Positions 58,940 through 64,000 of a stretch of DNA of 64,000 nt are shown in pieces. The notes beneath the pieces are model-generated. The model was not told where the DNA came from, made no database searches, and saw nothing but the letters and a program-made list of their open reading frames with translations. Made by a program: the position numbers and the translations under genes. This DNA comes from Diphasiastrum complanatum (taxonomy: Eukaryota; Streptophyta; Lycopodiopsida; Lycopodiales; Lycopodiaceae): assembly GCA_029204225.1 (NCBI GenBank), contig CM055100.1, forward strand, positions 24,989,106 through 25,053,105. Reading direction: 5' to 3'. Within the stretch, counting starts at the first letter, position 1, and each line of letters begins with the position of its first letter.

Positions 58940-59560
58940 TTAGTTCTAGCATAGAACCCACAGTTCTCAGAATCGTCCTGGGAACCGTGGTGGAAACCGT
59001 ACCACGGTTCATAAACCGTGGTACGGTTCTTGTAGCTATTTAATTAATTAATTTATTGTTATTATTTTTTTACCCTTTTCCCCCCTTTAATTATTTCACT
59101 ATTTTTGGCCCTCATTTCTCTGGTTTTGGCACTCATTTCACTACTGTTTTTGGGCACTCACCGGTTTGGGCACTCACTAGTTTTGGCCCTCACTGTTTTT
59201 GCCCTCACTATTTTTGGCACTCACTGTTTTTGGCACTCACTGTTTTTGGGCACTCACTGTTTTTGGCACTCATGGCACTCATTGTTTTTGGCACCATGGC
59301 ACTCAGGGCACTCACTGTGTTTGGCCCTCATATCACTGATTTTGGTTCTCATGGCATTGTTTTTGGCACTCATGGAAGTAAAAAAAAAAATCAATTAATG
59401 GCACTCTGCATTTTTTTGGCTATTTTTGGGGGTGGGAAAAAAAAATTAATTAATTAATTAACTGTACGGTTCACCACGGTTCTAGCTAAAATTTTCTGAG
59501 AACCGTACGGTTCATTGTAAGGTTCTCAGAACCGTGGTGAACCGTACACGGTTCATTAAT
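58940..59560. repeat. ACCGTACGGTT foldback with internal minisatellite
   Basis: The left arm (58970-59060) and right arm (59450-59555) are built from ACCGTGGT, ACCGTACCACGGTT and ACCGTACGGTTC words, each self-complementary or mutually complementary. The inner arm edges are AATTAATTAATT on both sides. Between them is a minisatellite of about 14 units with core GTTTTTGGCACTCACT (59098-59372). No transposase. The reading frames across it are products of the repeat. Confidence 0.8.
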
Positions 59561-61617
59561 TCTATGATTTCTAGATAGTAATCTAAAGTTTTTGTAGTTG
59601 AAGATAGTTATCAGTACCATCTTGGTATGCGTTTTGTCTTTGATTACCTGATGAAGTAGAACTTGGATAACTCACACTTTTGTTAAGAATCAGGTTTGAA
59701 GAATATTCTAATCCAATATTTTTTCCTGGGAAATTTTGTTTAAGAATGATTCTTATATTCCATGAGTCGTGTGTTGGACATATACTCTAGTATTCTTTAA
59801 TGATAAAGTATGGTTTTGAATTCCAGTGAATAATGATGGACAAATCACAAGAGTCTAAATATTTGTGATTGACGGATCATATATAGATACTTAATTATTA
59901 TAAGAGGTTTATAAGGAAACGTAACGATTCTTAACTATGATGAGTAATTCTCGATCTATTGAATGAGTCAAGAATTTAGATCAGTGATTTGAAAAATCTA
60001 AATCTCTTTACTCCAGTTATTTGAGAACGTATGTGTCCCACATGCATTCTCATATAGTAATTTATTTTTACTTGTGGAGAGGCTGCTTACTTTAGTGGAT
60101 GATGTTCTGCTACAAATTATAGTCTATAAAGAGCTTGTGTATGGGTTTCAGCCTAGATCTTTGTTTATTATGGGAGACAAACAAATCTATTGAGATTGGA
60201 TGATTGCTATTTTCTTGCACGAGATGCTAGAAATAGGGGCATTTAACTCACAAGAGTATTTGGAGTACGCAAAGTTGAGTTAAAATCATTTTCTATCTTG
60301 ATGGATCTCCTAGAGATTCTAGTTGGATGAACTATTATGCCTTACAAATTTTGGATGTTCTAAGAGTGTTGGTACCAAGAAGCATTTATGACTGGTCTGC
60401 AAGAATTTGTGGACAGTTTTGGACTATAATTGTTAGGCTTCTTCAACTTTTCAACTTTGATCTCCATTGTTAGGTAATAATTCACCTAGTGTTTCATGAC
60501 CCACATCCAACACTTCACTGTTGCAGCCATCAGATTTGCGTGAGCACTCTTCTGTGCTTGGTAAGTATCATCAAAATCGACGAATTTAGAGAAAGTTGTT
60601 AAAGATTGCAAATAGAGATAGCTAGGATCTTTAAATCAAGGTTTACCAACCTAGGAATCCTTGATGGTTTTCTACAACTCAAAATAGCTCAAACCGACTA
60701 ACAACATGCATTCAACATGCAAGCAAATATAACAACATGCAAGCAATCTGAAAAATTCTGGAGACATGCATGCAACATGCATGGACTAATACTTGCACAT
60801 GCAATAGTAAATTGCTAGCAAATGGTGAATTTGCAATGAATTAATCAGCCTTATATAGCAATTGAACCTTCCCGGCTATGGTGGACAGCGGAGAAGATAA
60901 AGAGAATGTGAGCAGGAAAATTACATTCTACTCACAAATGATGGTGGATGCAATAGAAAGCATTGTAGCATCAAAAACTATAATATTGCTCCTTCAATTA
61001 GGCTGAATGGATCACAAACTTCCAGCACAAAGAACATAAGGTTAGCAAGATTACAATGAAAGAAGCAAGATCCAACACCCATGTGAGAAAGACCTCTCCA
61101 CAGGAAGCGCGCCCATTGGGAGGAGGAGGGTCTCTTTTATAGTTTAGAACAAATGATTTGTGATGTACATGGCTTCCAAGTGTCAATGTAGGTGTCTCAC
61201 ATGCTAAGACTCAAGCATGCACATTTTATGCGTGGGTTTTCATATTCGCTCTTCATGCAATGATTCTTGGCATGATTTGCCTCTCAATTTCTTATATTTG
61301 CATTTAACTCGGGATTTCCATAAAAAAAAGGTCCTTTCCTCACATATCCTAGAGTAGCACTCTCAAACAATTTTGTTCTATATAAGAATGTGCTTCCTCA
61401 TATCTAGACCTATTGAATGAAACATTTATAGAGATCTTTGAATATGAGTCATAAGAAGGTGATTGATGCAAAGTTCGCTGCAAAACTTTAACTCTACCAT
61501 CTTAAACTACATTAGTTAGGACCTCAATCAACTATGTAGCTTGTTGTTTACTTTCTTGTGGGATGGCTTCAATTTATAGTGTCCATAGATTTGACTTCAA
61601 CTTTATCAAATGTGCAG

Positions 61618-61778
61618 GCATTACAGAGGAGGAGAAATCAAGACTTCTACACTGTGTTGTTGTAGGTGGGGGCCCTACAGGAGTTGAATTTAGTGGCGAA
61701 CTAAGTGATTTCATTCACAGGGATGTTTATTTCAAATATTCCCATGTCAAAAACTACATTCATGTTACTCTCATTGAG
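61618..61778 (+). CDS. NDA: Type II NAD(P)H dehydrogenase, exon 3
   Basis: 161 bases; begins with two bases completing the Gly codon split by intron 2 and ends in phase 0 at GAG|GTTTGA. Encodes [40 protein letters not shown] and [30 protein letters not shown] is the second dinucleotide fold (NAD(P)H binding). The acidic Glu at the end of its second strand (TLIE) is the residue associated with NADH preference; NADPH-using relatives such as NDB1 carry Asn or Gln there. Further exons must lie to the right of the window: the three exons give about 318 of an expected 500 or so residues. Confidence 0.95.
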
Positions 61779-62329
61779 GTTTGAACTTATCTATTCTTTT
61801 CTGCATAACCTTTCTTGATTCTTATTAGGAACACATCATTTTATGATGCTTGCTATTAGCTTGTCTAGATTCTCATTTGCTCCAACAACATCTCTTTAAT
61901 TAGGTATTGCAGATATAAAGACGAAGATTTTGATACCATGTGAATGTTATAGACTTTCATTATTTTGATCCTCAAAGTGAGCAAATTTTTTTGTCACTCT
62001 TGTGAGTATCCTAATGAAGAAAATTTTTAAGGCTCTAAGGTTGTGCTATCTTGAAAAAATAGATGCTATCTATTAGCATAACATTTGCTTCATGAACCAT
62101 CCACTTTTTATGTTTTATAAGGAAAGTGAATTTGCATGTTTAAAGGAATGTGTTACACCCTAAGCTACATCTCTTCCAATCAAAGATACCATGAGGCATT
62201 CAAAGCACACAATCAGTACACAACGATTTGCACCAATGCTTTCAATGTAGGGAATGAAGGGAACAAAAGCTTTTATGTTATGAACATTAAGGAAGACTAT
62301 ATCTCTCTCACACCATGTCTCGTACATGC

Positions 62330-62494
62330 GTGCACACACACACAAATCCTCTCTCTCTCTCCGTCCCTCACACTCTGTTTCTTCCTCTCTCTCACACACA
62401 CAAATCACCATACACACACACATCTATATGCACACAAATCAACAATATCCACACACACACACAATCATCACACAGACACACACAAACACCATAG

Positions 62495-62538
<44 letters not shown>

Positions 62539-62600
62539 GCCTCTCCCTCATTCACTCTCTCTCTCTCTCCCTCTCCCGCCCTCTTTCTCTCCTCTCGGGC
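62330..62600. repeat. (CA)n and (TC)n simple-repeat tract
   Basis: Interrupted CACACA stretches (62330-62490) are followed by (TC)n at 62498-62536 and more CT-rich DNA to 62600. Not associated with the LINE 3' hairpin. No gene. Confidence 0.9.
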
Positions 62601-62644
62601 TTCAGGCTTCTATGGAACAGTCCGCAGTGCCCGCGCCTTCTGTT

Positions 62645-62820
62645 TTTTTTTTTTTTTTAAAAGACGCGTCCGAGGCCCGGACGCGTCCAGCAAAAAGAAA
62701 TAAAAAATAAATAAAAAGAAAAGGACACGTCCGACCCCACGTCCGGGGGTCGGACCCGTCCTGGTCCGGGTGTCGAACGCGGACGCGGGCATTCCGGCCC
62801 GGACCCTCATGTCTGATATA
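62645..62820. repeat. ACGCGT foldback element in intron 3
   Basis: T-tract, AAAAGACGCGTCCG, GGACGCGTCC, an A-rich spacer, then CACGTCCGGGGGTCGGAC and GAACGCGGACGCGG, ending CGGCCCGGACCCTCATGTCT. The order of words matches the right arm of the intron 1 element at 55025-55095. The last 25 or so bases are repeated, inverted, at 63951-63975. Confidence 0.78.
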
Positions 62821-63862
62821 TATATATATCATAGTGCCTGGTGGTACCACCATACCGCTGTTATGGTACCGCCGGTACGGTACCGCCCTGGGATCCGCGG
62901 TACCAGGGCGGTACCATAATATAAAAAAAAAAAATTTCCCGTGTTATTTTCGCAAATTTTTTTTTTTTTTGGTACCGCCGACCGATATGGTACCGCGGTA
63001 CCATATATGGTCCCGCGGTACCGGTATCCGCGGGACCTATGATATATATATATATATATATATATCATACATCTAGCGGTACCAGGATCCGCAGATCCCG
63101 GTACCGCAGATCCATACTGGTACCGCGGATCCATACTGATCCGCGGTACCATAATATATAATTTTTTTTTTAAATTTAAAAAATAAAATAAAATTGAGTG
63201 GGCAATATGGGTATCAACTTGAAGCTGTTGACGAGAGCAGTGCATTTATGCAGGTTGCCGGTTCTGACGAGAGCGAACAACCAAAGGACCAAGTGGATGC
63301 AAAACACCAAAAAGCGTGTTTTCGCTCAGGGAGTCGGAAGGCCAAATCATGAAGAGGACCCCCCGAACCCCCCAAGACTTGCTGCTATATAGAAACTGTA
63401 ATCTAGCCATCTCATAACCATCATGATCTCACAGTAGACCCTATACTAACATCCGTGCTCAGTAATGGCTTCTCCTCATAACAGGGGCCTTAACAGATCT
63501 GAGCTCACGGTTAACTAGTGACTACTAAACTGAGAGGTGCATTATTTAGTTGTCTAACACATTTTGTAGCTGAAAGCACTGGCAACCTGCATAAATGCAC
63601 TGCTCTCGTCAAGAGCTTCAAGCTGATACCCATATTACCCACTAAATTTTAAAAAAAAATAAAAAATAAAAAATGGTGCCGCCCTGGTACCGCGGATTTT
63701 TAGGCGGCACCATAATGGCGGTACCACGTGCCACTATGATATATATATGGTACCGCGCTATCGGGACCCGCGGTAGAGGTACCGCGCCGGTACCATAGTG
63801 GTGGTACCGCCCTCAAATCCGCGGTACTAGGGCGGCACCATAATAACTTTCTTTTTTTTAAA

Positions 63863-63898
<36 letters not shown>

Positions 63899-63950
63899 GG
63901 TACCGCGGTATCGGTAGAGGTACCGCAGGACCTATGATATATATATATAA
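62821..63950. repeat. GGTACC/CCGCGG palindrome cluster
   Basis: About 25 GGTACC or near-GGTACC words, often fused as GGTACCGCGGTACC, mixed with GGATCCGCGG, A/T tracts and (AT)n. Units such as GATCCGCGGTACCAGGGCGG (62892) reappear at 63817 and, inverted, at 63675. The ends resemble ATATATCATAG(T/G) and its complement. The cluster is flanked by inverted copies of the ACGCGT element end. Confidence 0.8.
63197..63643. repeat. Inner 62-bp inverted repeat with 320-bp loop
   Basis: The left arm 63197-63258 (AGTGGGCAATATGGGTATCA ...) is the inverse complement of 63581-63643 with about three mismatches. It sits at the centre of the GGTACC cluster. The loop, 63259-63580, has no recognisable coding content. 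The arms are non-palindromic, unlike the surrounding words. Confidence 0.88.
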
Positions 63951-64000
63951 TATCAGACATGAGGGTCCGGGCCGGATTGCCGGAGTCCGGGTCCGGACCC

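Larger units (their letters stand above)
56874..61617 (+). other. Intron 2 of the NDA-type gene (4.7 kb)
   Basis: Donor GTATGC to acceptor TGTGCAG. It contains LINE copy 5 and the ACCGTACGGT foldback region. In 56874-58480 and 59565-61617 I see no recognisable gene or repeat. Confidence 0.9.
61779..64000 (+). other. Intron 3 of the NDA-type gene (incomplete)
   Basis: Starts with donor GTTTGA; the acceptor is outside the window. 61779-62320 shows nothing recognisable. The rest is simple repeat and foldback DNA, listed separately. Confidence 0.85.

Noticed and set aside
59056-59457. 133-residue Phe/His/Leu-rich reading frame
   Set aside because: It is a translation of the GTTTTTGGCACTCACT minisatellite and appears in two frames with similar content.
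62136-62853. Ser/Leu-rich and His/Thr-rich reading frames
   Set aside because: They come from (CA)n and (TC)n tracts and the foldback element.
63198-63640. CRISPR-like repeat unit
   Set aside because: There are only two copies, inverted, in plant nuclear DNA; this is a foldback, not an array.

Overview
The window looks like nuclear DNA from a land plant with a very large, repeat-rich genome (a gymnosperm or fern fits; the species cannot be named from sequence alone). The evidence is a spliced plant mitochondrial gene with introns of about 20.3 kb and 4.7 kb, together with nested Ty1/copia, Ty3/gypsy and LINE retroelements. No bacterial-style operons, CRISPR arrays, rRNA or tRNA genes were seen.

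Host gene. One host gene is well supported, on the plus strand: a type II (alternative, rotenone-insensitive) NAD(P)H dehydrogenase of the NDA type. Exon 1 is 35758-36306, exon 2 is 56654-56873 and exon 3 is 61618-61778; the gene continues beyond the window. The three exons join in phase and carry the targeting peptide, the FAD dinucleotide fold and the NADH dinucleotide fold.

Left half (1-34,430), a retrotransposon graveyard. (a) A decayed copia element (+) lies at about 1133-3536, with a tRNA-iMet primer site. (b) A gypsy element (-) spans 3537-16484: 3' LTR, polypurine tract, integrase, RNase H/RT, protease, gag, leader, primer site and 5' LTR. Its protease is split by a 5.5 kb block of other fragments (6890-12370) and its 5' LTR holds a 0.7 kb insertion. 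(c) A deleted relative lies at 17125-17400 and a gypsy RT fragment at 19889-21290. (d) A long copia polyprotein (21462-24009) is cut off at the start of its RT by a new LTR. (e) That LTR begins a Tat/Athila-like gypsy element (24010 to about 33,580) with a tRNA-Asp type primer site, gag, RNase H and integrase but no RT, and an extra coiled-coil ORF after integrase. Its LTR family carries an internal (AG)n tract at one fixed position, expanded to about 140-170 bp in two copies.

Right half (35,758-64,000), the introns of the host gene. Intron 1 holds five pieces of one LINE group, all on the minus strand. The four with a recognisable 3' end carry a covarying 30-nt hairpin and a (TC)n tail, read as (AG)n on plus. 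Several 5' ends abut another (AG)n array, suggesting insertion into GA/TC microsatellites. A further tail copy sits in intron 2. One LINE (44619-49672) is nearly intact. Intron 1 also has a fragment of a ZIFL-type transporter gene and a 3'-truncated gypsy element (50401-54870). Each intron contains an unusual foldback cluster built from short palindromic GC-rich words: ACGCGT in intron 1, ACCGTACGGT in intron 2, ACGCGT plus GGTACC in intron 3.

The premature stops in the two best-preserved long retroelement frames are all TAG, as expected if methylated CAG codons decayed to TAG.
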